IMG/VR virus record: IMGVR_UViG_3300035682_000067
Coordinates: 1 to 43,103 of that record
DNA length: 43,103 bases
Direction: 5' to 3' (one strand)
Origin: a virus
Positions 26,381 to 33,429 of this stretch are shown here, piece by piece. Numbering within the stretch: the stretch's first letter is position 1; each line of letters begins with the position of its first letter. The position numbers and the translations under genes are program-made. Under the pieces are notes generated by a model, which worked only from the letters and a program-made list of their open reading frames with translations, made no database searches and was not told the origin of the DNA.

Positions 26381-27417
26381 TGGGTATCGCTAACCGGCTC
26401 ACGGAGGAGGCTCTTGAGGCTCAGCGTGAGATTGAGGATTTGCGTGGCGCTCTTGTTCGTTCTCAACGCGAGTTAGTTAGGGCTAAGGCTAAGACGGATC
26501 ATCTGGTGGCTGCGACTATCCAGTCGGCGCATGATGCTGTGTTGGCTAAGCCGCAGATCGTTATCCCTAAACCTGTGAAGGATGTTCGTACCCGTGGTGG
26601 GGAGGTGGCGTTGTGGCATTTGACGGACTGGCAGGGAGCGAAAACTACTACGTCATACAACACTGAAGTTATGCACACTAGGGTGAACCGGTTTGTGGAT
26701 AAGGCTGAGAAGATCACTAACATTCACCGGGCTGCCCATCCGGTTAAGGATGTGCATGTGTTGTTTGGTGGGGACATGATTGAGGGTTTGTTCAATTTCC
26801 CTACGCAACCGTTTGAGATTGATGCGACCCTGTTTGAACAGTTTGTGACTGTAGCGAATCTTATGGTCGCTGTTATTCGTCGGGCTTTAACGATTTATGA
26901 GAGTGTTCATGTGGTTGCTGAGTGGGGTAATCATGGCCGTTTGGGGTCCAAGCGGGATGCTGTGCCTCGTAGCGATAACGCTGATCGGATGACTTATGAG
27001 TTGGCTCGCCAGATTCTGTTGTCGTCTGGGGAGAAACGGTTGACTTGGGCTGATTGTCCTGAGGATATTCAAAGGGTTGAAATTGGGGCATATCGAGCGT
27101 TGCTGATTCATGGGGATGAGATTGGCCGGAACGGGTACGCTTCTACGGCGACGATGGTTAATCATGTGAACCGGTGGCGGTCAGGTGTCTATCCTTGGCA
27201 CTTCAGGGACGTTTATGTGGGCCACTACCACACCCACTACCAGTCCAGCCTTGCGGACGGCTCAGGGGCCGTGTATGGCACCGGATCGACTGAGAGCGAC
27301 AACCGTTACGCTTCCGTAGGGTTAGCGTCATCCGCTGTCCCCTCCCAAAGACTCCACTTTATTGACCCTACGGCTGGCCGGGTCACAGCCCAATATCAGG
27401 TCTGGCTCAATGACTAG
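26380..27417 (+). CDS. Metallophosphoesterase, 345 aa
   Basis: An N-terminal coiled coil (about residues 9-45) precedes a calcineurin-like phosphoesterase domain with the full metal-site set. This comprises HLTDWQ (80-85), FGGDMIEG (119-126), GNHGR in the middle, an isolated His in LLIHGDE, and GHYHTH near residue 280. Such enzymes cleave phosphodiesters; the phage versions may act on DNA (Mre11/SbcD-like) or nucleotides. It forms a two-gene unit with the CxxC-HTH protein upstream, which could guide it to DNA. Confidence 0.88.
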   Translation: MGIANRLTEEALEAQREIEDLRGALVRSQRELVRAKAKTDHLVAATIQSAHDAVLAKPQIVIPKPVKDVRTRGGEVALWHLTDWQGAKTTTSYNTEVMHTRVNRFVDKAEKITNIHRAAHPVKDVHVLFGGDMIEGLFNFPTQPFEIDATLFEQFVTVANLMVAVIRRALTIYESVHVVAEWGNHGRLGSKRDAVPRSDNADRMTYELARQILLSSGEKRLTWADCPEDIQRVEIGAYRALLIHGDEIGRNGYASTATMVNHVNRWRSGVYPWHFRDVYVGHYHTHYQSSLADGSGAVYGTGSTESDNRYASVGLASSAVPSQRLHFIDPTAGRVTAQYQVWLND

Positions 27418-27643
27418 CGTCGTGAAAGACCGAAATCCCCTCTACGGGGACCCTGTACCGAACATGGAAAGGACCGCAAAACTGTGGTCTGCCTACCTTG
27501 AAACGCCGATAACTGCCCACGATGTCGCTATCTGCATGATCCTTGTGAAGGCGTCACGGGCGAAAGTCAGCGACCACAAAGACAACTATCTGGACATAGC
27601 CGGGTATGCTGATATTGCCAACCAAGTCTGGAGCGCGAGTTAA
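27410..27643 (+). CDS. DUF6378-like protein, 77 aa
   Basis: The ATG at 27410 overlaps the phosphoesterase stop by 8 nt; an upstream in-frame start would overlap far more. The sequence follows a pattern I recognise from phage proteins with DUF6378: YGDPVPNMERTAKLWSAYL, then ITAHDVAICMILVKASR and a C-terminal DNYLDIAGYADI. The arrangement recalls small nucleotide-pyrophosphatase-type helical proteins, but no activity has been established. Confidence 0.78.
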   Translation: MTSVVKDRNPLYGDPVPNMERTAKLWSAYLETPITAHDVAICMILVKASRAKVSDHKDNYLDIAGYADIANQVWSAS

Positions 27644-27844
27644 ATGGCTATAGGGAAGAACCTAACCGCCAAGGTTACTTACGGTGATCTGAAGGTTGAA
27701 CTGATCGCTGAGGGTGCGTCGTGGAATCCTGATGTCGCTGATGATTTGATTAAACGGGTTAAGAGCCTGTGGCGGGATTCGTTGGAGTCGATGATGGAGA
27801 CTAACGCTTGGAACGCTGTAGACATTGATGCAGAAGACGAGTGA
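27644..27844 (+). CDS. Small protein, 66 aa, unknown
   Basis: The ATG abuts the preceding stop. The protein starts with a short beta-like segment (LTAKVTYGDLKVELIAEG) and continues with one helix and an acidic tail (AVDIDAEDE). Its stop overlaps the next ATG by one base. No recognised family. Confidence 0.68.
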   Translation: MAIGKNLTAKVTYGDLKVELIAEGASWNPDVADDLIKRVKSLWRDSLESMMETNAWNAVDIDAEDE

Positions 27845-27975
27845 TGGAAGACCCGGATATTCGCTGCCAGCGATGCAAAGAGTTTGGGGCAGTGGCCTAC
27901 AGGGGCTGGGAAGTGTTATGTCAGGCATGTATAGATGCGGAAGAGTCACTCTACTTTGATGATAGGAAACGATGA
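27844..27975 (+). CDS. Zinc-ribbon microprotein, 43 aa
   Basis: Start TGATG overlaps the upstream stop; the stop overlaps the methyltransferase ATG (ATGA). Two CxxC pairs (residues 8-11 CQRC and 26-29 CQAC) separated by 14 residues form a classic zinc ribbon. Probably a nucleic-acid- or protein-binding accessory. Confidence 0.72.
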   Translation: MEDPDIRCQRCKEFGAVAYRGWEVLCQACIDAEESLYFDDRKR

Positions 27976-28499
27976 GCGCCAACGAATCAGTTCTATTTGC
28001 TGCTAGAAACACAACGAAAGCGTTAGAGTTAGGGACACGAAAGTGGGGTGCCCAATCAACCCATCACAGGGATTTGTTCCCTACTGACTGTGATTTTACG
28101 ATGACTGATTATCTTGAGGGGGACGATGTTGATGTGGTGTCAGATGCCCACGACTTCAAAGAGTTCCCTGACAACACCTTTGAGGGTGTCTATTCGGCTT
28201 CTACCTTTGAACATATTCAGCATCCGTGGGTCGCTGCCGCTGCGTTGTTGCGAATAATTAGACCGGGCGGCTGGCTGTACGTTGCTACTCACCAAACTTT
28301 CCCTGTCCACGGATATCCGTATGACTATACGCGGTGGACTGATGCAGGGTTGCAGTCTTTGTTTGAGTGGGTTGGGTTCACTGTTGAGGCCGCTGAGATG
28401 ACTGACAAGTGTGTCATTACTCCGCCTAAGAACATTACGGTGTGGGACCCGAACGCTCCTGCCTACTTAGGTGTGTCTGTGTTTTGTCGTAAGCCCTGA
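27972..28499 (+). CDS. SAM-dependent methyltransferase (class I), 175 aa
   Basis: The ATG overlaps the zinc-ribbon stop. The fold is that of small-molecule/sugar methyltransferases of the Methyltransf_11 kind: an LGTRKWG loop at the start, DVVSDAHDF (strand 3), DNTFEGVYSASTFEHI and IIRPGGWLYV. The glycine-rich SAM loop is weak, so cofactor use should be treated as likely rather than certain. The substrate is unknown; with two glycosyltransferases in the genome, a sugar is plausible. The last 37 nt overlap the end of the convergent glycosyltransferase gene. Confidence 0.8.
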   Translation: MSANESVLFAARNTTKALELGTRKWGAQSTHHRDLFPTDCDFTMTDYLEGDDVDVVSDAHDFKEFPDNTFEGVYSASTFEHIQHPWVAAAALLRIIRPGGWLYVATHQTFPVHGYPYDYTRWTDAGLQSLFEWVGFTVEAAEMTDKCVITPPKNITVWDPNAPAYLGVSVFCRKP

Positions 28500-29539
28500 C
28501 TGAATACTTCCTGCCAGTCTTTCGCTCTCGCTTCGATACTCCACTTGTCTACTACTGTCTGGTAGGCGCGTTCCGCTTCCAACCGTCTAATTTGATACGT
28601 CAGTAGGTGTCTTACTTGGTTGGCCCATTCTTCTGGGGTCCTAGCGATATGTCCTACACCATCTTCGTGGAGTAGGCGGTATTCTGGTACATCGCTGGCA
28701 ACGAAAGGTATGTTCGATGCTGCGTATTCTAGGCCTTTAATGTTGGACTTTGCGTAGTTAAATGGAATATCTCGTAGTGGTACCAGTCCGATATCAAATT
28801 TGAACCCTGAGGAGTAGTCATTTATAGGAACGATAGGGCTGGTGGTGACACGGTGAGGGTCCACACCTGTTACTTCCGCAAAGGAGGGCGAATCATTGCT
28901 GTGGCCTGCATGGTGGATCATCAGGTCGTTGCGTTCAAGAAACTGTGGCAACCATTCCGTTAACTGTTCAAGGTCGTTGTTTCTGTAGGCGGTGGCCCCT
29001 ACCCACCCTAGGACGGGCTTGTGGTGGGTGTGGCGTACTCGTTTGAACTGGTTGACGTTGACTCCGTTACGAACCATCTGTACATCTTTATGATCGCTGT
29101 AATGCTCCAGTAGGAAAGGAGTAGATACTGTCAGCGTGTCAGCCATAGCGATACTTTTCCGGTAATGGTCACGGTTAGTTGCCTTATTCGCTTCCGGGTC
29201 GGTGGCATTGTAGGCCCGGTTCGCTGGGGTTAGTCCTTCAAAGTAGTCGTCTAGGTCGATGATGATTCGCTGTCCGAGTTTTTGGGCGAGTTCTATTTCT
29301 TTGGGTATGCGTTTGTCCATCATCAGTTTGAGGACGATGGTTTTGAATCCGAATACTCCGGTGGAGTGGGTGTCACGGATACCGAATCCTCTTATAGGGT
29401 CCCATGCTATGCGTCCGGCGTGTGCTCGTTGTCCACAGACGAGCATTGGGAGTATGCACCGGTAGTAGCCGCAGCCTCCGGGTGTGAGGGTGCCGGTGGG
29501 TGATACCCCAAAGTCACCGGAGATAAAACCTACGCTCAT
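28463..29539 (-). CDS. GT4/GT1-like glycosyltransferase, 358 aa
   Basis: The ATG at 29539 overlaps the upstream stop (ATGA), so the earlier in-frame start at 29563 is rejected. The GT-B features are visible: PGGCGYYRCILPM at the N-terminus, an RIIIDLDDYFEGL strand, VRNGVNVNQF followed by KPVLGWVGAT at the start of the second domain, and the donor-site stretch SNIKGLEYAASNIPFVAS near the C-terminus. It is the last gene of the leftward early unit. The acceptor may be phage DNA, a virion protein or the cell surface. Confidence 0.85.
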   Translation of the reverse strand: MSVGFISGDFGVSPTGTLTPGGCGYYRCILPMLVCGQRAHAGRIAWDPIRGFGIRDTHSTGVFGFKTIVLKLMMDKRIPKEIELAQKLGQRIIIDLDDYFEGLTPANRAYNATDPEANKATNRDHYRKSIAMADTLTVSTPFLLEHYSDHKDVQMVRNGVNVNQFKRVRHTHHKPVLGWVGATAYRNNDLEQLTEWLPQFLERNDLMIHHAGHSNDSPSFAEVTGVDPHRVTTSPIVPINDYSSGFKFDIGLVPLRDIPFNYAKSNIKGLEYAASNIPFVASDVPEYRLLHEDGVGHIARTPEEWANQVRHLLTYQIRRLEAERAYQTVVDKWSIEARAKDWQEVFSQGLRQNTDTPK

Positions 29540-29829
29540 CCGATGTGCTCGTGGCAGCCGCATTTGCAGATACCACTCTTATGGTGGTGGGTGCAGGCTA
29601 CGCATTTGGTTGGCGCAGGCGGAGCGACCGCTATATGTGTCACAGGAGGTTCGGGTTGGCCTTCGGGTGTTCCGATGATGAGGGGTATGGTTGTGAGATC
29701 GCTGGGGGAGGCGCAGTCTAGGTCGTTCCATACCACGCTGGTGGAGTGGTTTCCGGGGTGTCCTCCGGGCATGTCGCATCGTTCGTTGGTTCCCCATTTG
29801 TATGCCCAGCATTGCCGTATTTCAGTCAT
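29536..29829 (-). CDS. Cys/His-rich protein, 97 aa
   Basis: ATG 29829 is preceded by AAGGAGAAACA, a near-ideal ribosome-binding site; the 22-residue extension from 29895 lacks one and runs through a hairpin. There is an N-terminal CWAYKWGTNERCDMPGGH motif with two Cys and two His. The C-terminus is CVACTHHHKSGICKCGCHEH, with five more Cys and several His. Two small metal sites are likely. The function is unknown; it is coupled to the glycosyltransferase. Confidence 0.75.
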   Translation of the reverse strand: MTEIRQCWAYKWGTNERCDMPGGHPGNHSTSVVWNDLDCASPSDLTTIPLIIGTPEGQPEPPVTHIAVAPPAPTKCVACTHHHKSGICKCGCHEHIG

Positions 29830-29849
29830 TGTTTCTCCTTGTTTTGGCT

Positions 29850-29927
29850 GAGTGGGGGAGGAGACACGGGAGGCAAACCTCCCCCACTCGCTCACCTACC
29901 GGACACACGGGGGGGTGCCGGGTAGGG
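29850..29927 (-). terminator. Twin hairpins between early genes, candidate terminator
   Basis: GAGTGGGGGAGG (29850-29861) pairs perfectly with CCTCCCCCACTC (29878-29889) over 12 bp. A second imperfect stem follows, with CCTACC near 29895 pairing GGTAGG near 29921. Both sit directly after the exonuclease gene on the - strand. No U-tract is seen; partial termination or RNA processing is possible. Confidence 0.5.
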
Positions 29928-29930
29928 AGT

Positions 29931-30860
29931 TCATTTGCGTACTCTGCTGAAATCTATTCTTGCTGAACTTTGCTCGTCAGGTCGGCTGGATCGTACGCTA
30001 ACCCATCTGACTTGCCAATCTTTAGTCGCCCCACTTATCCCAGATAGTATATCTTTCGCTTCGTCTTTCATCTGTTCAGCCACGATAGCCATGTCGCGTG
30101 CCTCCGCATACATGTTTACCGCCGATACTAGCGACGGGTCGGTGATCTCTTGTACCCCATCGTTGGCCTGTAGTCCTCCACGGCAAGCAGTGAAGTGGGC
30201 GCATATCTTTTGACATACCACTGAGGGTATATCTCTGGAGGCGTCTTCGTTGTTTTTGACCGCATAGATTACGTCAGTTACCCAACTGTCTATCTCATCG
30301 GTGAGGGTGGGGTCTAGTTCTTCCACGAACACGATGGGGATGGGTTCCTTGCCGCTACGGTCAAAGTAGACGTTCCCAACGTAGACGGGTTTGGTCGTGT
30401 CGAATAGTCCTGCCGCTATGCAGCCCATCGCGTACAGGTGGCGTTGATATTTGTGTTGCTGGCTGGTGCCTTCTCGTTTGACCCATTGGAATCCGTCCAC
30501 AGTTTTGATGTCTAGGACTGTGTTGTCTTCTGGGATAACGATGTCTGGGTGGCCGCTGATGGTGGCTCCAGAGGGGAGGGTAGCGGTGACTGTTACGTCA
30601 TCAATGCTACCCATTAGCCATGTAGGGAACATTTCTTTGAGTGCTGTTTCTACATAGTTGTGGACTGCTGTTCCTACTGCTGCTGACCATTTGGGTGGGC
30701 TATCTGTGGCACCCACGCCACGGGTCATTAGGGCTGCTCTTTGACGGCAGAAGCCTACGTCGCTGGGACCTAGGCGTCCTTCGTCGCTTTGTACTGTTCG
30801 GGCACTGTTGTCCATGTATGCCGTTAGTGCTGCTTGTACTGCTATCCCGTAGTCGTTCAT
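29931..30860 (-). CDS. Cas4/RecB-like PD-(D/E)XK exonuclease, 309 aa
   Basis: The ATG at 30860 follows AACGGGAGGCACCACA. Core nuclease motifs are GHPDIVI (residues 103-109) and LDIK (116-119), followed by QRHLY (139-143), the QxxxY motif of RecB/Cas4 nucleases. A Cys at residue 38 (GFCRQR) and three clustered Cys near residue 215 (VCQKICAHFTAC) have the spacing of a Cas4/AddB iron-sulphur cluster. It probably resects DNA ends for the Rad52-like annealing protein encoded just upstream, as in phage two-component recombination systems. Confidence 0.88.
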   Translation of the reverse strand: MNDYGIAVQAALTAYMDNSARTVQSDEGRLGPSDVGFCRQRAALMTRGVGATDSPPKWSAAVGTAVHNYVETALKEMFPTWLMGSIDDVTVTATLPSGATISGHPDIVIPEDNTVLDIKTVDGFQWVKREGTSQQHKYQRHLYAMGCIAAGLFDTTKPVYVGNVYFDRSGKEPIPIVFVEELDPTLTDEIDSWVTDVIYAVKNNEDASRDIPSVVCQKICAHFTACRGGLQANDGVQEITDPSLVSAVNMYAEARDMAIVAEQMKDEAKDILSGISGATKDWQVRWVSVRSSRPDEQSSARIDFSRVRK

Positions 30861-30875
30861 TGTGGTGCCTCCCGT

Positions 30876-31568
30876 TTATTTTTTACTGGTTGATGCTATG
30901 GCTTTGTCTAACCATTTCGCTAGGGTCACTCCTTGGTAGGAGAAATCGTTGACTCCTTCTTCGTTCATTTCTTTCTTTATCGCTAACAGGCTTGAGATGT
31001 CTTTATCTGCCACGGCTGCTTTCATGGACTCAATCCAGATGTCTGCGCCTTCACTGTCCTGTGATATGGCTACAGGTGCCTCTGTGACGGCCACTGGGGG
31101 GATGTCTGGCATGGTTCCATCCCCGTCTAGGGTCCCACCAACTACGTCCCTTAGGGACCCGTTATTGTAGAGCGATAGTCCAAACTGTGTTCCTAGGTTG
31201 ATCGCGGCCCGCTTGAGGGCGTCAGATTCCCCAGTTTTTACCGCCATGTCGTGGGATTCTCCCCGTTGGGGGTTCATCCCTGACCCTACGACGGCTTCAC
31301 TGTAGGTGCAGTCAAGTGCGGCGATATGCAGGGTGCCTAGCACCTTGTAGCCTACCGACCAGTTAGCGCCTAACTTTTCTTCATACATAAGGGTTGCGTC
31401 GGTTACGTTCCAACTCCAACCGCCAAACCCAAAGATTCGTATTAGGTGGGCTTTAACTTCGTACGCCTCAAGGTATGAAAGGTCTAGCGTTCCCGCCCCT
31501 TTGCGTTTCGCTACCCGGTTGGCGCTAAGCGGCTTAAGCAGTTCTTGCTGTTGTCTAATGTTAAGCAT
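30876..31568 (-). CDS. Rad52/Rad22-family single-strand annealing protein, 230 aa
   Basis: ATG 31568 with GGGAGAGTATC. The Rad52 core is visible: SYLEAYEVKAHLIRIFGFGG (31-50), a central beta region ending TYSEAVVGSG, and ESDALKRAAINLGTQFG (about 113-129). After an acidic, Pro-rich linker comes a short C-terminal helical domain. It anneals complementary single strands during recombination-dependent replication. The exonuclease gene follows 15 nt downstream, making a recombinase-exonuclease pair. Confidence 0.9.
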   Translation of the reverse strand: MLNIRQQQELLKPLSANRVAKRKGAGTLDLSYLEAYEVKAHLIRIFGFGGWSWNVTDATLMYEEKLGANWSVGYKVLGTLHIAALDCTYSEAVVGSGMNPQRGESHDMAVKTGESDALKRAAINLGTQFGLSLYNNGSLRDVVGGTLDGDGTMPDIPPVAVTEAPVAISQDSEGADIWIESMKAAVADKDISSLLAIKKEMNEEGVNDFSYQGVTLAKWLDKAIASTSKK

Positions 31569-31627
31569 GATACTCTCCCGTCTTGTAATTGTTTATCTGA
31601 CAGTATACTACCATAGGAGTTAAGTCA
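31569..31627. promoter_or_regulatory. Divergent promoter region between rad52-like gene and the 111-aa gene
   Basis: The 59-bp gap separates divergent genes and carries the palindrome AGTATACT (31603-31610), usable as a TATACT -10 on either strand. On the + strand TTGTAA (31583-31588) lies 15 bp upstream. On the - strand TTGACT (31623-31628) can pair with TACTGT at 17 bp. A GGAG for the + gene is at 31616-31619. Confidence 0.45.
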
Positions 31628-31963
31628 ATGGCTTCCAACTATCTAACTTTCTACAGCCAATTCCAATCCCTAATCGACTCAATCAACCACGACTCAGACT
31701 CAGGACAAAAACTAGCAAACCTACGAAACCTACAAAAAGACGGACTCAAACTCCTCCTCAGAAGCAGAGATGAAGCAGCCTACGACCTACGATCCAGATA
31801 CAGCGGAGAAGAATCAGAACGTATAACTGGAGTAAACCGCAAATACATTGACTATTGGGCTAGACGTTGGATGAAACTACACTCACTCCCCCGGCTAAAG
31901 GGAATGCACAACATCGACTTGGCTAACGTCATTGATCTCAGTAACAGGATTTCTCGCTCCTAA
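31628..31963 (+). CDS. Unknown protein, 111 aa, on the opposite strand to its neighbours
   Basis: The ATG follows ATAGGAGTTAAGTCA. The protein is helical and charged (LANLRNLQKDGLKLLLRSRD), with RITGVNRKYIDYWARRWMKL near residues 65-84 that could be an HTH. Codons are strikingly A/C-rich (many CTA, AAC, CTC), unlike the T/G-ending style of most late genes. The 3' 69 nt overlap the end of the HNH gene on the other strand. The divergent position beside rad52 suggests a regulator, but that is inference. Confidence 0.68.
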   Translation: MASNYLTFYSQFQSLIDSINHDSDSGQKLANLRNLQKDGLKLLLRSRDEAAYDLRSRYSGEESERITGVNRKYIDYWARRWMKLHSLPRLKGMHNIDLANVIDLSNRISRS

Positions 31964-32278
31964 CGAATCTAAAACAAACCAGCCATCCCACAACCTAACC
32001 GGCACATCCCCCGGATCAGCGTTCTGCGCTACCAGCCAACCTGATTCATATGCTTCCAAACGATTAGACTCCACGCGAGTGTGACATTTCTGGTGCAACA
32101 AGAGGGCGTTTTGCGCCTGCCCTGTTTCAACCCGTTTCGTGCCACCGATACCCCGTGGGCGACGATGGTGGTATTGCGGTGACTCCACCGGCATTCCACA
32201 TAACTCACAGCATCCCCTAGCCCTCTCATCAATAATGGATCTAACCAGTTTGTTGAATGCGCTACTGAGTTTAGCCAC
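31895..32278 (-). CDS. HNH endonuclease, 127 aa
   Basis: The GTG at 32278 is placed 8 nt after AGGAA; the in-frame GTG at 32284 is too close. The zinc-finger HNH core reads CCELCGMPVESPQYHHRRPR, followed by QNALLLHQKCHTRVESN (the Asn and His of the motif). The C-terminal extension (ESGWLVAQNADPGDVPVRLW) is typical of phage HNH proteins. It may nick or cut DNA in replication or packaging. It sits next to a resolvase-like gene rather than TerL. Confidence 0.87.
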   Translation of the reverse strand: MAKLSSAFNKLVRSIIDERARGCCELCGMPVESPQYHHRRPRGIGGTKRVETGQAQNALLLHQKCHTRVESNRLEAYESGWLVAQNADPGDVPVRLWDGWFVLDSLGARNPVTEINDVSQVDVVHSL

Positions 32279-32381
32279 CGTCACGATTCCTGAACAGCGA
32301 AACGATGAAAGCGCAAATCCCCCAAACTATGCACACCCCTGCCCCTATTACGAAAATCATGTACTCGAATCCTGTGGTCAT
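32271..32381 (-). CDS. Single-pass membrane microprotein, 36 aa
   Basis: ATG 32381 overlaps the resolvase stop (ATGA) and has AGCAGGAT upstream. The product is one hydrophobic helix (YMIFVIGAGVCIVWGICAF) with a short polar start and a basic end (FRNRDGG). It overlaps the HNH start. Small membrane proteins in early operons may act on host division or transport or on superinfecting phage; nothing specific can be assigned. Confidence 0.62.
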   Translation of the reverse strand: MTTGFEYMIFVIGAGVCIVWGICAFIVSLFRNRDGG

Positions 32382-32716
32382 TTATATCCTGCTTCCTTCA
32401 AGAGTTTAACCAGCATCCCGAATGGGAGAGTGGCGTACTGCTCTGCCGGGTCAGTGACCCCCCGTTTCTTGTGAACTACTACACCTAACTCTGTGCCTGC
32501 GTTGGCGCATTCGATGGCAAGTTCGGTAAGCCATCCTGAGAGTCCCATGGTTTTGTGGTTTTTACATTCAAAGGTAAAGCCCTCAATTCCATGTATGTCT
32601 CCTCTGTCATCACTCCAGCCTGCGCGAGTACGATCAACTCTGAAGCCGCATAATCTGAGATAGTCCACGATGGATCGCTCATATGCACTCCCCTTGTTTT
32701 TGTTTGGGTTAGTCAT
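32378..32716 (-). CDS. Holliday-junction-resolvase-like PD-(D/E)XK nuclease, 112 aa
   Basis: The sequence opens NKNKGSAYERSIVDYLRLCG with the conserved Glu, followed by RAGWSDDRGDIHG (catalytic Asp) and FTFECKNHK (E-x-K). This is the signature of small Hjc/RecB-type resolvases found in many phages. It would resolve branched DNA before packaging. The upstream zinc-ribbon gene overlaps its ATG by 8 nt. Confidence 0.85.
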   Translation of the reverse strand: MTNPNKNKGSAYERSIVDYLRLCGFRVDRTRAGWSDDRGDIHGIEGFTFECKNHKTMGLSGWLTELAIECANAGTELGVVVHKKRGVTDPAEQYATLPFGMLVKLLKEAGYK

Positions 32717-32819
32717 CTGTCTTTACAGTAACTGTTCTATTGTTCTCGCAACTGCGGCACATGCCCTGTCGTTTTAACTGAGTTGGTGCTGATTCGCAAT
32801 TACATACTGGACATTTCAT
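32709..32819 (-). CDS. Zinc-ribbon microprotein, 36 aa
   Basis: ATG 32819 follows AAAGGGGAACAA. The protein has CPVCNC at the start and CRSC at residues 21-24, a compact four-Cys zinc ribbon, and ends TVKTDD. Its stop lies inside the resolvase start, so the two are co-translated. Confidence 0.7.
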   Translation of the reverse strand: MKCPVCNCESAPTQLKRQGMCRSCENNRTVTVKTDD

Positions 32820-32841
32820 TTGTTCCCCTTTTTTGTTTAGA

Positions 32842-32937
32842 TTAGTGATGGCATGTGCAACTGCATTTGTAATACGCGCCAACTTCTATACGCAGATACG
32901 TTGAAGCCTTCCCACACTTGTCGCACTTAGCAACCAT
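32842..32937 (-). CDS. Zinc-ribbon microprotein, 31 aa
   Basis: ATG 32937 lies 11 nt inside the end of the transglycosylase-like gene. Two Cys pairs (CDKC at residues 5-8 and CSCTCHH at the end) flank a basic/aromatic strand. The context and Cys spacing support it; it is among the shortest genes here. Confidence 0.6.
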   Translation of the reverse strand: MVAKCDKCGKASTYLRIEVGAYYKCSCTCHH

Positions 32938-33379
32938 AACGGCCCCCTTTCCAATGGGTTAAGCCCACACCGTCGCCTCTCCAGTTAGCGACGGTGAAGA
33001 ACATCATGTCTTGATAGAACCGGTGCCACTTATGTGCCGGGGTTTCACGCAACGCACGGCTGATCTCGTTGCCAACTGTTACCCCCCACATTTTCCGCAT
33101 TTCCGCTCGCATCATGTAGGACGCTCCTACGGCGAGAGCGTCCGTGACTTGGTACGTGCCCTCGTAATAATTATTTGAGCCGGTGCCCCAGTATTGGAAA
33201 CGTCCTTCTCGCTGTCCAATACATTTGCGTACGGGTTCTTGCGACTTGCGATAGAACTCTCCTTGATAGTAAGAGTCCTGTACTCCTGTCTGTACCGGGT
33301 CGTTACGGTCAGCGACTACGGCGATAGGAACGGCTGGCGTTGCTAGTAGGGCTATGGATAGGAGTAGGGGTGCAATCAT
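32927..33379 (-). CDS. Secreted transglycosylase/lysozyme-like protein, 150 aa
   Basis: The ATG at 33379 has GGGAGG at the right distance. An N-terminal signal peptide (MIAPLLLSIALLATPAVPIA) is followed by a domain that resembles the small transglycosylase fold of Rpf/C-type lysozymes: RKCIGQREGRFQYWG with the Glu where the catalytic Glu sits, then EGTYQVTDALAVG. Placement in the early, leftward region, far from the lysis cassette, is unusual. It could remodel the cell wall during infection, or be carried in the virion. Confidence 0.72.
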   Translation of the reverse strand: MIAPLLLSIALLATPAVPIAVVADRNDPVQTGVQDSYYQGEFYRKSQEPVRKCIGQREGRFQYWGTGSNNYYEGTYQVTDALAVGASYMMRAEMRKMWGVTVGNEISRALRETPAHKWHRFYQDMMFFTVANWRGDGVGLTHWKGGRYGC

Positions 33380-33429
33380 GCAGCCTCCCAAGATTGGGGA
33401 CGGGAGACAATCGTTGGGTTCTGCTTCAT
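33376..33429 (-). CDS. Possible 17-aa leader peptide
   Basis: ATG 33429 overlaps the preceding stop by one base (TGATG) after GGAGAG. The peptide (MKQNPTIVSRPQSWEAA) ends with TGA overlapping the ATG of the secreted protein. The double coupling suggests a translational link that carries ribosomes to the next gene rather than a functional peptide. Very short, so tentative. Confidence 0.35.
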   Translation of the reverse strand: MKQNPTIVSRPQSWEAA

